Below, piece after piece: positions 45,807-55,087 of a stretch of DNA of 64,000 nucleotides. The stretch lies in assembly GCF_004135585.1 (NCBI RefSeq), contig NZ_CP035501.1, positions 2,046,001 through 2,110,000 on the forward strand, in the 5' to 3' direction. The DNA comes from Sphingosinicella sp. BN140058. GTDB lineage: Bacteria; Pseudomonadota; Alphaproteobacteria; Sphingomonadales; Sphingomonadaceae. A program made the position numbers and the translations under genes. Position 1 is the stretch's first letter; each line of letters begins with the position of its first letter. The notes under the pieces were generated by a model, which saw nothing but the letters and a program-made list of their open reading frames with translations, had not been told where the DNA came from and did no database searches.

Positions 45807-46418
45807 CTACAGCCCCGCTTCCACCGCGAGGCGGACGGCGTCGGCCGAGGTGGCCGCGTTCAGCCGCACCAGCAGGGCGGCACGGTGCATCTTGACCGTC
45901 TTCTCGTTGATGCCGAGCGCGGCCGCGATCTGCTTGTTGCGCAGACCGAGCGCCATCTGCTGGAGCACCTCGCGCTGCCGCTCGGTGAGTGCGGTGAGCC
46001 GACCGCGCGCAGCTTCGGCACGCGCGATCGCGTCGCGGGCGTCGGCGTCGGTGACGTCCATCTGCGAGCCGATGAAATAGGCAAGCCGCCCCTCGTCGTC
46101 GAACAAGGGCGCGACCATGACGGCGTTGCGAAACGCCGTCCCGTCGCGGCGATAGTTGAGCAGTTCGGTCATCACCGGCTTCGCATCGCGAATCGCGTCA
46201 CGCATCGCCTGCAGCGGAGCCTCTTCCGTGCCGGGCCCGGCGAGGATCCTGCAGTTGCGGCCGATCAGCTCGTCCTGCGAATAACCGGTGAGCGTCTCGA
46301 ACGCGGAGTTGACCGCGCGGATCGGATTGTCCGGCAGGCGGGGATCGGTGACGATTGCGGCAATCGGACTGAGGCGGATCGAGGCGAACAGCGCCTCTTC
46401 GTCGTCGGCAACGGGCAT
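45807..46418 (-). CDS. EL222-like blue-light LOV-HTH transcription factor
   Basis: The 203-residue protein has a LOV/PAS domain (about 8-125) with the flavin-adduct Cys56 in GRNCRIL and the conserved Gln in YFIGSQMDVTD. A LuxR-type helix-turn-helix (about 138-200) follows, with RLTALTERQREVLQQMALGL and NEKTVKMHRAALLVRLN. Blocks ETLTGYSQDELIGRNC and LLNYRRDGTAFRNAVMVAP match the photoreceptor EL222 of Erythrobacter litoralis at many positions. In EL222 blue light frees the HTH to dimerise and activate transcription. It ends 7 bases from the convergent prenyl synthase gene. Confidence 0.92.
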   Translation of the reverse strand: MPVADDEEALFASIRLSPIAAIVTDPRLPDNPIRAVNSAFETLTGYSQDELIGRNCRILAGPGTEEAPLQAMRDAIRDAKPVMTELLNYRRDGTAFRNAVMVAPLFDDEGRLAYFIGSQMDVTDADARDAIARAEAARGRLTALTERQREVLQQMALGLRNKQIAAALGINEKTVKMHRAALLVRLNAATSADAVRLAVEAGL

Positions 46419-46427
46419 GGAGCTCCT

Positions 46428-47252
46428 TTAGCCTGCGCTTGTGCCGGTTGACAAACCGCGCCCTTGCGCCGGTTCGCGTGCGGCAACAATGCTTTGGACG
46501 AGCGCCAGATCCGCAGGCTTGTCGACATCGATCGCCGCCTCCGCGAATGGCAACCGCACGGGCTTGAGATCGAGCCCGAGCGACCGTCCGGCCCTGGCGG
46601 CGGCCTTGGGCAGGGAGATCGTGCGGGTGAAGGCACGCAGGAACAGCATCGGCCCGAAAAAGGTGAGGAGCTTAAGCGCCTTTTTCCGCTCCTTCTCGAC
46701 GCGTCCCCAGAAATCCAGGGTCGCGCGGCCGGCCGGGGTGGCCAGCGCGAACAGGTTCGCACCGGAAAAATGCCCGTCGGAGAATTTGAGCCAGGTCCGC
46801 TTCGTCTCGGGGTAGGCCGCTTCCACCGTGGTCCGGTCCGCCACCGCGAACGCCACGTCCGCGCCCGCCGCGCCGGCGAGGAATGTCTCGACCATGTCGA
46901 CGGACAGCAAGGCATGGTCGGCGGTGGCGATCAGCACCGGCCAGGGCGCGACGTCGCCGCCCGCAATCGCCGCGATGCTCGCGGAGATGCCGTCACCCGC
47001 CGGGGCGGTGCGGATTCGTGCCGAGTCTCCGATCCACGGCGCGATATCGGCGAGCAGGGCGTCGGGCGACTGGGCGAGAATGACGATCCGCGCGACGGAG
47101 GGGCAATCGAGCAAGGTCGCCGCCACTCTTGCGAGCATCGGCACGCCGCCGACCGGGATCAGCGCCTTGGCGCGGACATTCTGGCTCGCCGCAAAGGCGG
47201 ACTCGCCGGGCCTTTCCCCCGCCAGAACGATCGCCGTCCAATCCGATGCCAC
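46428..47252 (-). CDS. MobA-like NTP transferase
   Basis: The start is placed at GTG 47252, just before WTAIVLAGERPG; the longer frame to 47369 would overlap the divergent gene's start, and TTG 47255 is also possible. The 274-residue product has the nucleotide-binding VLAG loop, AKALIPVGGVPMLARV and the VLIATADHALLS metal site (DH) of MobA-like nucleotidyltransferases. It is not a molybdenum-cofactor enzyme in context: the next genes are a second nucleotidyltransferase, a HIT protein and a CDP-alcohol phosphatidyltransferase. Confidence 0.8.
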   Translation of the reverse strand: MASDWTAIVLAGERPGESAFAASQNVRAKALIPVGGVPMLARVAATLLDCPSVARIVILAQSPDALLADIAPWIGDSARIRTAPAGDGISASIAAIAGGDVAPWPVLIATADHALLSVDMVETFLAGAAGADVAFAVADRTTVEAAYPETKRTWLKFSDGHFSGANLFALATPAGRATLDFWGRVEKERKKALKLLTFFGPMLFLRAFTRTISLPKAAARAGRSLGLDLKPVRLPFAEAAIDVDKPADLALVQSIVAAREPAQGRGLSTGTSAG

Positions 47253-47356
47253 CAAGCCCAACTGCCTTCCCGTCACGAAGTGATCGTAAAAATGACGCAA
47301 TTGGCTGCACAAGCACGCAAGTTGCGGTAGCGCAACGCATCTTTCCGGACTTGGAC

Positions 47357-48109
47357 ATGTCGATTTCAAAAGCTGTCATCCTCAGCGCGGGCAAAGGCTC
47401 GCGCCTTCTGCCGCTCACCGCGGACCTGCCGAAGTGCCTCATCGATCTCGCCGGCAAGAGCCTGCTGGAATGGCAGCTCGACGTCCTCCAGGGGGCCGGC
47501 GTCTCCGATATCGTCGTCGTGACCGGCTTCCGCGACCATCTCGTCGATGCCGTTGCCGCCAAGCGCACCGGCGTGCGCACCCTCTTCAACCCCTTCTACC
47601 ATGTCGCCGACAATCTCGGATCGGTGTGGATGGCGCGGGAGGAATTTGCCGGCGACGTGCTGCTGCTCAACGGCGACACTTTGGTGTCGGCCGCGCTTGC
47701 CGAGCGCGTCGTCACTGCGCGGACCGGGCCGATCGCGGTCACCGTCGACGAGAAGGACAGCTACGATTCGGACGACATGAAGGTGCTTCGCGACGGCGAT
47801 CGTCTGCGGCGGATCGGCAAGGCGCTGGAGCCGGGCGAGTATAATGCCGAATCGATCGGCTTCCTCGCCTTCCGCGGCGAAGGCGGCGGCGCCTTCATTC
47901 GCCAGGTCGAGGCGATGATGCGCACGCCCGACGGCACCCGCCGCTGGTACCTGCGCGCGATCGACGAACTCGCTCGCGCCGGCGCCGACGTTCGCACTGT
48001 CTCGATCCACGGCGAAGAATGGCAGGAAGTCGATTTCCCGGAGGATGTCGTCAAGGCCGCGGCTCTGACCGCACGCTGGGCGCTCGCCGAGAAGCAGGCC
48101 GCCGCTTAA
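47357..48109 (+). CDS. Sugar/alcohol-phosphate nucleotidyltransferase (LicC-like)
   Basis: The 250-residue protein opens KAVILSAGKGSRLLPLTADLPK, the NTP-binding motif of the family, followed by CLIDLAGKSLLEWQ. NGDTLVS is the metal-binding GD site and the tail EWQEVDFPEDVVKAA is like LicC/choline-phosphate cytidylyltransferases. It probably makes a CDP-alcohol or CDP-sugar that could feed the CDP-alcohol phosphatidyltransferase at 48549 (inference). The gene overlaps the convergent HIT gene end by 4 bases. Confidence 0.85.
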   Translation: MSISKAVILSAGKGSRLLPLTADLPKCLIDLAGKSLLEWQLDVLQGAGVSDIVVVTGFRDHLVDAVAAKRTGVRTLFNPFYHVADNLGSVWMAREEFAGDVLLLNGDTLVSAALAERVVTARTGPIAVTVDEKDSYDSDDMKVLRDGDRLRRIGKALEPGEYNAESIGFLAFRGEGGGAFIRQVEAMMRTPDGTRRWYLRAIDELARAGADVRTVSIHGEEWQEVDFPEDVVKAAALTARWALAEKQAAA

Positions 48110-48537
48110 CCGGGCCAGGCTTGGCGGAGCCAGCCGACCAAGTCTGCGATCTGCCCCGAATCGAGATCCACGGCGTCGCCGAGGGCGGGAGCCTTCGGCC
48201 AGCCGGCATCGGCAATGGCGATGCCGCAGGCAGAGCGCTCCCCCGCATAACGGGGGATGACGTGGAAGTGGACGTGCGGATCCACCATCATCAGCATCAG
48301 ATAGTTGATCTTGTCATAGGCGACGGCCGCGCCGAGCGCGGCTTCGATGTCGGAAATCGTGCGCTGCATTTCGGCGAACGCCGCGGCGGGCAGGTCGGAG
48401 AAGGCGGTCGCCTCTCCCTTGGCGGCGAGCACCAGGCTGCCGAGGGTTGGCTGAGAGGGCCTGAGCAGCACCACCCAATGATCGTATTCGGCGACGAGCG
48501 TGCCGGGGTGGCCGAAGCGGTCGATGGTCGCATTCAT
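48106..48537 (-). CDS. HIT-family hydrolase/transferase
   Basis: The 143-residue protein has the HIT signature HVHFHVIPR (HxHxHxx) near residue 90 and opens YDHWVVLLRPSQPTLGS. HIT proteins hydrolyse or transfer nucleotides in phosphoric linkages. ATG 48537 lies 11 bases from the end of the CDP-alcohol phosphatidyltransferase gene, and both are on the minus strand, so they are co-transcribed. Confidence 0.88.
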   Translation of the reverse strand: MNATIDRFGHPGTLVAEYDHWVVLLRPSQPTLGSLVLAAKGEATAFSDLPAAAFAEMQRTISDIEAALGAAVAYDKINYLMLMMVDPHVHFHVIPRYAGERSACGIAIADAGWPKAPALGDAVDLDSGQIADLVGWLRQAWPG

Positions 48538-48548
48538 GGCTATTGTCC

Positions 48549-49652
48549 TCAGGCGAGCCAGGAGGTCACCGGCCGCCCGCGTGCGTCCGCCGCGAGCGCC
48601 TGAACCAGCTGGGCGGCGTGCACGACGAGCGAGATCAGCGTCCACGCCGCCACCGCGATCAGGCCCCAGTCCGGCCGCCCGACGGCGAGGAAGGCGAGCA
48701 GGATCACCATGTTCGGATTGCGCCGCGCGGTGATCAGCCGGAACCAGCTGTCGAAGCGCCGCCAGACGTGGATGTGCATCTTGTAGCGGCGCATGAAGAT
48801 GCCTTCGATCACCCGCTGGACCACATATCCCCCGATGATCGCCAGGAGCACCCAGGCGAAGGTTTCGCCGGCAAGCGGCCGGCCATAGGCATGAAGGCCG
48901 ACGCCCCAGGCCCACCACCAGAAAGGCGGATGGACGAGATCGATGCCATGATCGAAGATGTTGCCCAGCGGCGACGAGGTGATCGTGCAGCGGGCGAGCT
49001 TGCCGTCGACGGTGTCTAGCACCATGAAGCCGAGCCCGACCGCGAGCCCGGTCCAATAATAGCCCTCGAAGAACAGGAAGGTCGCGGCGATGCAGAGCAA
49101 GGCGCCGACCGCGGTCACCTGGTTGGGCGTGATCCCGAAGCGGGCCGCCCAGCGGGTGAGCACCAGCGCCCATTCCGGCCAGAGATATTTGGTGAGCAGA
49201 TCGGTCACGCCCTTGTAGGCGCCGAAATAGCTGGCGCGCTCAAGGGCCGGAACCGTTTCCGGCGTCAGGCGGCCGAGAAACGGCTTCTCGCGCTTGCGCA
49301 ACGCCTCGTTGCCGAGGCTGCCCAGATCTTCATAGGCGATCACGGTCAGGGCGCCGGCAGCAAGCGCCTCGCCATGGCCCATCGCGTAGGTGACGGCGAG
49401 ACGGGCATCGAGATCCTCGACATGGGCGAGAACCGGTACGCCGCCGAGGGTCAGCACGTGATCCGGGCGCTCGGCCATCCAGCGCAGCCACGCCGGATCC
49501 CAGACGAAATCGAGATTGGCGACCAGCGGGCCGCCGCCGGCGCCGGATGCGAAGTCGACATCCTGCGCCGCCGCGATCCGGGCCAGCCGCTCGCGCGGGG
49601 TCAGGCCCCAGAGCCGCGTTCGATTGGTCCCCGCCGGGAGAACGGCATTCAT
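48549..49652 (-). CDS. CDP-alcohol phosphatidyltransferase with N-terminal nucleotidyltransferase-like region
   Basis: ATG 49652, nine bases after GAAGGA, gives 367 residues. Residues about 165-355 are the membrane enzyme with motif DTVDGKLARC...GNIFDHGID, matching DG-x2-AR-x8-G-x3-D-x3-D, preceded by ITPNQVT. Residues 1-160 open GTNRTRLWGLTPRERLAR, which looks like a degenerate nucleotidyltransferase loop. Similar two-part proteins make inositol phosphodiesters in other organisms, where the N-terminal part charges inositol phosphate with CMP. The head group here is not determined. Confidence 0.85.
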   Translation of the reverse strand: MNAVLPAGTNRTRLWGLTPRERLARIAAAQDVDFASGAGGGPLVANLDFVWDPAWLRWMAERPDHVLTLGGVPVLAHVEDLDARLAVTYAMGHGEALAAGALTVIAYEDLGSLGNEALRKREKPFLGRLTPETVPALERASYFGAYKGVTDLLTKYLWPEWALVLTRWAARFGITPNQVTAVGALLCIAATFLFFEGYYWTGLAVGLGFMVLDTVDGKLARCTITSSPLGNIFDHGIDLVHPPFWWWAWGVGLHAYGRPLAGETFAWVLLAIIGGYVVQRVIEGIFMRRYKMHIHVWRRFDSWFRLITARRNPNMVILLAFLAVGRPDWGLIAVAAWTLISLVVHAAQLVQALAADARGRPVTSWLA

Positions 49653-49707
49653 TCTTTGCATTCCTTCGAGACTAGGCTTCGATGCGGCTACGGCGCATCG
49701 GTGACAA

Positions 49708-51219
49708 TCAGAAGAGATCGGCGGCAACACCCTGACAAAGGCTGCCGTTCAACACCGCCTCCTTCGCCCAGGCGAGATCGTCGGCGAAATAGCGATCGGC
49801 CGCATAATGCGGCACGTTGGTCCGGATCGCGGCGCGCACCGCCTCCAGCTGGGGTGAGGTCTTGAGCGGCGCGTGGAAATCGATTCCCTGGGTCGCCGTC
49901 AGCAGCTCGATGCCGATCACCCCGGCGGCGTTGCCGGCGATCCGGCGCGCCTTGGTCGCGGCATGGGTCGCCATCGAGACATGATCTTCCTGATTGGCCG
50001 AAGTCGGTATCGAATCGACGCTTGCCGGAAAGGCCAGGCTCTTATTCTCCGAGACGAGCGCCGCTGCGGAGACCTGGGCGATCATGAAACCCGAATTGAC
50101 GCCGCTGTCGCGCACCAGGAACGGCGGCAGGCCGCTCATCTTCGGGTCAACCAGCACCGCCGTGCGGCGCTCCGAGATCGATCCGGTCTCGCACAGCGCC
50201 ATCGTCAGGATGTCCGCGGCGAAGGCAACCGGCTGGGCGTGGAAATTGCCGCCCGAGAGCGCTTCGTCGCCTTCTGCGAACACGACCGGATTGTCGGTGA
50301 CCGCATTGGCCTCGATCTCCAGCGTGCGCGCGGCATTGCCGATCAGGTCGAGACAGGCGCCCATCACCTGGGGCTGGCAACGGAAGCTGTAGGGATCCTG
50401 CACGCGCGGACAGTCTTCGTGGCTGTGGCGGATCTCGCTGCCGTCGAGCAGGCGCTTCAGCGCCGATGCGACGGCGATCTGGCCCGGCTGCCCGCGGGCG
50501 GCGTGGATCCGCGGGTCGAAGGCCGCATCGGTGCCTTTGAGGGCATCGACCGAGAGCGCGCCGCCGACGAGCGCGGACGCGAACACGCGTTCCGCCGTGA
50601 ACAAGGTGTCTAGCGCAATCGCGGTCGAAACCTGGGTGCCGTTGATCAGGGCCAGCCCCTCCTTCGGGCCGAGCACAAGGGGCGCCAGTCCGAGCCGCGC
50701 CAGCGCATCGCCGGCCGCAAGCGTTTCGCCGGCAAGGATGATCCTTCCCTCGCCGAGCAGGGCCGCGCTCATATGGGCGAGCGGTGCGAGATCGCCGGAC
50801 GCGCCCACCGAACCCTGGCTCGGGATCAGCGGCAATGCATCCGCCTGAAGCAAGGCCAGCAGCCGCTCGACGACCACGCGCCGCACGCCGGAATGGCCGC
50901 GGCCGAGGCCGATCGCCTTCAGCGCGATCACCAGGCGCACCACCTCGGGCGACAGCGCATCGCCGAGGCCGCAACTGTGCGAGAGGATCAGGTTGCGCTG
51001 CAGTTCTTCCAGCCGCTCGCCCGGTATCCGGGTCTGCGCAAGCAGCCCGAACCCGGTGTTGACCCCATAAACGGTCCGGCCCGACGCGACGATCCGCGCC
51101 ACCGCATCCGCGGCGGCATCGATCGCGGCCCATCCGGACGGCGCCAGAGCCACCGGCGCCCCGGCCCAGATCCGGCGCAGGTCGGCAAGCGAGACGGCGC
51201 CGGGACGCAGCTCGATCAT
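49708..51219 (-). CDS. hutH: Histidine ammonia-lyase
   Basis: HutH deaminates histidine to urocanate, the first step of histidine use. ATG 51219 ([14 protein letters not shown]) gives 503 residues; the much longer open frame upstream is the antiparallel shadow of hutU. The MIO cofactor triad is in [15 protein letters not shown] near residue 140. The stop-proximal region with [12 protein letters not shown] is normal. Its start overlaps the hutU stop in ATGA. Confidence 0.96.
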   Translation of the reverse strand: MIELRPGAVSLADLRRIWAGAPVALAPSGWAAIDAAADAVARIVASGRTVYGVNTGFGLLAQTRIPGERLEELQRNLILSHSCGLGDALSPEVVRLVIALKAIGLGRGHSGVRRVVVERLLALLQADALPLIPSQGSVGASGDLAPLAHMSAALLGEGRIILAGETLAAGDALARLGLAPLVLGPKEGLALINGTQVSTAIALDTLFTAERVFASALVGGALSVDALKGTDAAFDPRIHAARGQPGQIAVASALKRLLDGSEIRHSHEDCPRVQDPYSFRCQPQVMGACLDLIGNAARTLEIEANAVTDNPVVFAEGDEALSGGNFHAQPVAFAADILTMALCETGSISERRTAVLVDPKMSGLPPFLVRDSGVNSGFMIAQVSAAALVSENKSLAFPASVDSIPTSANQEDHVSMATHAATKARRIAGNAAGVIGIELLTATQGIDFHAPLKTSPQLEAVRAAIRTNVPHYAADRYFADDLAWAKEAVLNGSLCQGVAADLF

Positions 51220-52877
51220 CGTCCCACCATCGGCAGGTCGAGCCCCTGCTCGCGGGCACAATCGATGGCGATGTCGTAGCCGGCATCGGCGTGGCGCATC
51301 ACACCGGTGCCCGGATCGTTCCACAGCACCCGCTCCAGCCGCTTCGCGGCGGCCTCGCTGCCGTCGGCGACGATCACCATTCCGGAATGCTGCGAATAGC
51401 CCATGCCGACGCCGCCGCCATGGTGCAGCGACACCCAGGTCGCACCGGACGCGGTGTTGAGCAGGGCGTTCAGCAGAGGCCAGTCGGACACCGCGTCCGA
51501 CCCGTCGCGCATCGCTTCGGTTTCCCGATTGGGGCTGGCGACCGAACCGCTGTCGAGATGATCCCGGCCGATCACGATCGGCGCCTTGAGCTCGCCGCGT
51601 GCGACCATCTCGTTGAATGCCATGCCGAGGCGATGGCGCTGCCCCAGCCCGACCCAGCAGATCCGCGCCGGCAGACCCTGAAAGGCGATCCGGTCCCGCG
51701 CCATGTCGAGCCAGCGGTGGAGGTGCGGATCGTCCGGTATCAGTTCCTTTACCTTGGCATCGGTACGGTAGATGTCCTCGGGGTCGCCCGACAATGCCAC
51801 CCAGCGGAACGGCCCGACGCCGCGACAGAAGAGCGGTCGCACATAGGCCGGGACGAATCCCGGAAAGTCGAAGGCGTGGGTGACGCCCTCGTCCTTCGCC
51901 ACCTGGCGAATGTTGTTGCCGTAATCGAAGACCGGAATGCCCATTGCGCGAAACGCCAGCATCGCCTCGACATGTTTCGCCATGGAGTCGCGCGCCGCTT
52001 TCTCGACCGCTTCGGGATTGCGCTCGCGCGCCTCGATCCACTGCTCGACGCTCCAGCCGGCCGGAAGATAGCCGTTTACGGGATCATGGGCCGAGGTCTG
52101 GTCGGTCACCGCATCCGGCCGGATGCCCCGTTGCACCATCTCGGGCAGGACCTCGGCGGCGTTCCCAAGCAGCCCCACCGAAGTCGGCACGGCGGCGGTG
52201 CGGAGGATCTCCAGCGCCTCGTCGATCGAGCCGGCCCGGCGATCGAGATAGCGTGTCTCCAGCCGTTTCTCGATCCGGCTCTCCTGGCATTCGATGGCCA
52301 GGCAATGGGCGCCGGCCATCACTGCCGCCAGGGGCTGGGCACCGCCCATTCCGCCAAGGCCGGCGGTGAGGATCCAGCGGCCTCTGAGATCGCCGCCATA
52401 ATGCTGGCGGCCCATTTCGGCGAAGGTCTCGTAGGTGCCCTGAACGATGCCCTGGGTGCCGATATAGATCCACGACCCTGCGGTCATCTGGCCGTACATC
52501 ATCAGGCCCTGGCGATCGAGCGCGTGGAAATGCTCCCACGTCGCCCATTTCGGAACCAGGTTGGAATTCGCGATCAGCACCCGTGGCGCATCTTCATGGG
52601 TCCGGAAGACTCCGACCGGCTTGCCCGACTGGACGAGCAGGGTCTCGTCCTCGTCCAGCCGCTCGAGGGTCTCGACGATCCGGTCGAAGCTCTGCCAGTC
52701 GCGCGCGGCCCGGCCGATGCCGCCATAGACGACCAGCTCCTCCGGAGCTTCGGCGACGGCCGGATCGAGATTGTTCTGGAGCATCCGCACCGCAGCTTCG
52801 GTCACCCAGCTCTTCGCCCGGATCTCCGACCCGGTCCGCGCCCGGATCGAGCGGCTGTTGTCGCGCCTGTTCAGCAT
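51216..52877 (-). CDS. hutU: Urocanate hydratase
   Basis: HutU adds water to urocanate to give imidazolone propionate, using tightly bound NAD. ATG 52877, six bases after AGAGG, gives 553 residues, normal length. The NAD-binding [15 protein letters not shown] and the catalytic [16 protein letters not shown] and [16 protein letters not shown] blocks are all present. It lies 82 bases downstream of hutI and overlaps hutH by 4 bases. Confidence 0.96.
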   Translation of the reverse strand: MLNRRDNSRSIRARTGSEIRAKSWVTEAAVRMLQNNLDPAVAEAPEELVVYGGIGRAARDWQSFDRIVETLERLDEDETLLVQSGKPVGVFRTHEDAPRVLIANSNLVPKWATWEHFHALDRQGLMMYGQMTAGSWIYIGTQGIVQGTYETFAEMGRQHYGGDLRGRWILTAGLGGMGGAQPLAAVMAGAHCLAIECQESRIEKRLETRYLDRRAGSIDEALEILRTAAVPTSVGLLGNAAEVLPEMVQRGIRPDAVTDQTSAHDPVNGYLPAGWSVEQWIEARERNPEAVEKAARDSMAKHVEAMLAFRAMGIPVFDYGNNIRQVAKDEGVTHAFDFPGFVPAYVRPLFCRGVGPFRWVALSGDPEDIYRTDAKVKELIPDDPHLHRWLDMARDRIAFQGLPARICWVGLGQRHRLGMAFNEMVARGELKAPIVIGRDHLDSGSVASPNRETEAMRDGSDAVSDWPLLNALLNTASGATWVSLHHGGGVGMGYSQHSGMVIVADGSEAAAKRLERVLWNDPGTGVMRHADAGYDIAIDCAREQGLDLPMVGR

Positions 52878-52959
52878 TCTCATCCTCTGATGTCCGGCCG
52901 CTTCTGCCAGCCGCTCGCTTCGCGCGGTAGAAGCTGGCAGCCGCTTCGACAAGCCGCGC

Positions 52960-54171
52960 TCAGGCATCCTCTCCGGCGACGATGCGGCGCTCTGGCCCGG
53001 GATGCCCCACCCAGTAACAAAGCTCGGCCGGCCTCCCGATCCGCCATATGCACAGATCGGCGGCAAGGCCGGGCGCGATCATGCCCACCTCGTGATCGAG
53101 CGCCAGCGCTTTCGCGGCATGGCGGGTCATGCCGACCAACGCTTCTTCGGGCGTGAGCCGAAACAGGGTGCATGCCATCGACAGCATCAGGGTCGGCGAC
53201 AGCATCGGCGACGTCCCCGGGTTCAGATCGGTCGCGATCGCCATCGGCACTTCATGCTTGCGCAGCAGATCGACTGGCGGCCTGCGAGTCTCGGCAAGGG
53301 CGTAGAACGCACCGGGGAGCAGCACCGCGACCATGCCGGCAGCCGCCATGGCGGCGACGCCCGCCTCGTCCGCATGTTCGAGATGATCGGCCGAGAGAGC
53401 GCCATGTTCCGCGGCCAGCGCCGCGCCGGAAAGGTTGCTGAGCTGCTCGGCGTGGAGCTTGACCCGAAGGCCATGCGCGTCGGCGGCCTCGAACAAGGAT
53501 CGTACCTCGTCCGGAGTGAATCCGATCCCCTCGCAGAACGCATCAACCGCGACCGCGAGCCCGGCTTCGGCGACGGCAGGGATCATGTCCTCGATCGCAA
53601 GCTCGACATAGGCGTCGCGGCTGTCACGATGCTCGGGCGGCAGTGCGTGCAGCGCGAGCAGGGTCGGTACGACCCTGACCGCCTCGCTCTCGCCGAGTTG
53701 CTTCGCGGCCTCGAGCATCTTGATCTCGGTCGGGGTATCGAGCCCGTAGCCGGATTTGATCTCCACCGTGGTAACGCCGCCGCGCATCAGCGCGTGCAGC
53801 CGCGGCCGTGCCGACTCGACGAGCTGGTCGAGGCTGGCGAGCCGGGTTGCCTTTACGGACGAGAGGATGCCGCCGCCGGCGCGGGCGATATCCTCATAGC
53901 TCGCGCCGTTCAGGCGCTGCTCGAACTCGCCGGCGCGATCGCCGCCGAAGACCAGGTGGGTGTGGCAGTCGATCAGGCCCGGTGTCACCCATGCGCCGCC
54001 AAGCGTTTCCACGCGCCCGGCGCGGTAGCCGGCGAGATCGATGCGTCGTCCGACCCTGACGATTCGGCCGTCCTGGATGCCGATCGCGCCGTCCTCGATC
54101 GCGCCGAAGGCACCGGGCACCGCCGGGTCCATCGTGGCTATGTTGCAGTTGGTCAGCAGCCTGTCCCACAT
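52960..54171 (-). CDS. hutI: Imidazolonepropionase
   Basis: HutI hydrolyses imidazolone propionate to formiminoglutamate. ATG 54171 ([14 protein letters not shown]) is preferred because it aligns with the usual start; ATG 54180 is three codons upstream, and neither has a clear ribosome site. The amidohydrolase metal motif [13 protein letters not shown], the [10 protein letters not shown] loop, [10 protein letters not shown] and [10 protein letters not shown] segments are intact in the 403-residue protein. Its start is only about 28 bases from the divergent hutG start. Confidence 0.95.
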   Translation of the reverse strand: MWDRLLTNCNIATMDPAVPGAFGAIEDGAIGIQDGRIVRVGRRIDLAGYRAGRVETLGGAWVTPGLIDCHTHLVFGGDRAGEFEQRLNGASYEDIARAGGGILSSVKATRLASLDQLVESARPRLHALMRGGVTTVEIKSGYGLDTPTEIKMLEAAKQLGESEAVRVVPTLLALHALPPEHRDSRDAYVELAIEDMIPAVAEAGLAVAVDAFCEGIGFTPDEVRSLFEAADAHGLRVKLHAEQLSNLSGAALAAEHGALSADHLEHADEAGVAAMAAAGMVAVLLPGAFYALAETRRPPVDLLRKHEVPMAIATDLNPGTSPMLSPTLMLSMACTLFRLTPEEALVGMTRHAAKALALDHEVGMIAPGLAADLCIWRIGRPAELCYWVGHPGPERRIVAGEDA

Positions 54172-54199
54172 GGCTCGCATTCATGGCGCAAGGGCGTGT

Positions 54200-55087
54200 A
54201 TGGGTCAAAGCATGGCATGGAATTCGATTGCCGATCTGATCGCGCTCACAGGCGAAGTGGCGCTGCTCGGTGCGCCGATGGAGGCGGGCTCGGTGACTCC
54301 GGGGCGCTGCGATCTCGCACCCGCGGCCGTTCGGCGGACGCTCAAGCGATTCAGCACCTACGATGTCGAGAGCCGTGCGGAGCTCGGGCTGGCGCTCGCC
54401 GATCTCGGTGACGTGCCGGTTCAGGGCCTGCTGCCGGCCGACGGCTACGAGCCGATCCGCAACGCGGCCGCGGCGGCGGTGGCGCAACACCGACTTACCC
54501 TTCTGATCGGCGGCAACAATGCGGTGACGCGGCCGGCCGCCCACGCCCTGGGCGTGCCGCTCGACAAGGTCGGCCTGATCACCCTCGACGCGCATTTCGA
54601 TCTGCGGGAGACCGATCAGGGCCTGCTCAACGGCAATCCGATCCGCGCCTTGCTCGAAGATGGGCTGCCGGGGCGCAACATCTGCCAGGTCGGCCTGGCG
54701 CCGTTCGCCAATACCGCCAAGATGCACCAGGATGCGGAGGAAGCCGGGATCGGCGTCTACACCATCACCGATTGCCTGGACCGCGGCATCGGTGCGGTGC
54801 TCGCAGAGGCGCTCGCACGGCTCGATCATACGGACTCGATCATGGTCGATTTCGACATCGACGTGATCGATCGCGGCCAGTGCCCGGGGGCACCGGGGGC
54901 GCGGCCTGGGGGTATGCCGGTGCGGATGTTCTTCGAGGCCGCGCGCTGGCTGGGGGCGCAGCCGCGCATCTCCCTGGTCGATCTCACCGAATTCGATCCG
55001 AGCCTGGACGTCGGCGACATCACCGCTTTGACCGCGGGACGTTGGGTTTGCGAGATCCTCGCGGGCTTTTCGCACCGGGATCGTTAA
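54200..55087 (+). CDS. hutG: Formimidoylglutamase (arginase fold)
   Basis: The 295-residue protein (ATG 54200 after AAGGG) has an arginase-family fold with metal motifs LDAHFDLRE and VDFDIDVID, and the loop LLIGGNNAVTRPAA where arginases have GGDH. In this context it cleaves formiminoglutamate to glutamate and formamide, the last step from histidine. The Asn-Asn in place of the usual Asp-His may be subgroup-specific and affects one metal ligand. It is convergent with the FAD reductase gene, with a 4-base overlap. Confidence 0.88.
   Translation: MGQSMAWNSIADLIALTGEVALLGAPMEAGSVTPGRCDLAPAAVRRTLKRFSTYDVESRAELGLALADLGDVPVQGLLPADGYEPIRNAAAAAVAQHRLTLLIGGNNAVTRPAAHALGVPLDKVGLITLDAHFDLRETDQGLLNGNPIRALLEDGLPGRNICQVGLAPFANTAKMHQDAEEAGIGVYTITDCLDRGIGAVLAEALARLDHTDSIMVDFDIDVIDRGQCPGAPGARPGGMPVRMFFEAARWLGAQPRISLVDLTEFDPSLDVGDITALTAGRWVCEILAGFSHRDR

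Noticed and set aside
47253..47369. 39-residue N-terminal extension of the MobA-like protein
   Set aside because: It would overlap the divergent gene start at 47357 and precedes the nucleotide loop with no family sequence.
49708..52041. N-terminal extension of HutH by 274 residues
   Set aside because: The extra part is another reading frame of hutU, and the usual HutH start MIELRPG is in place at 51219.
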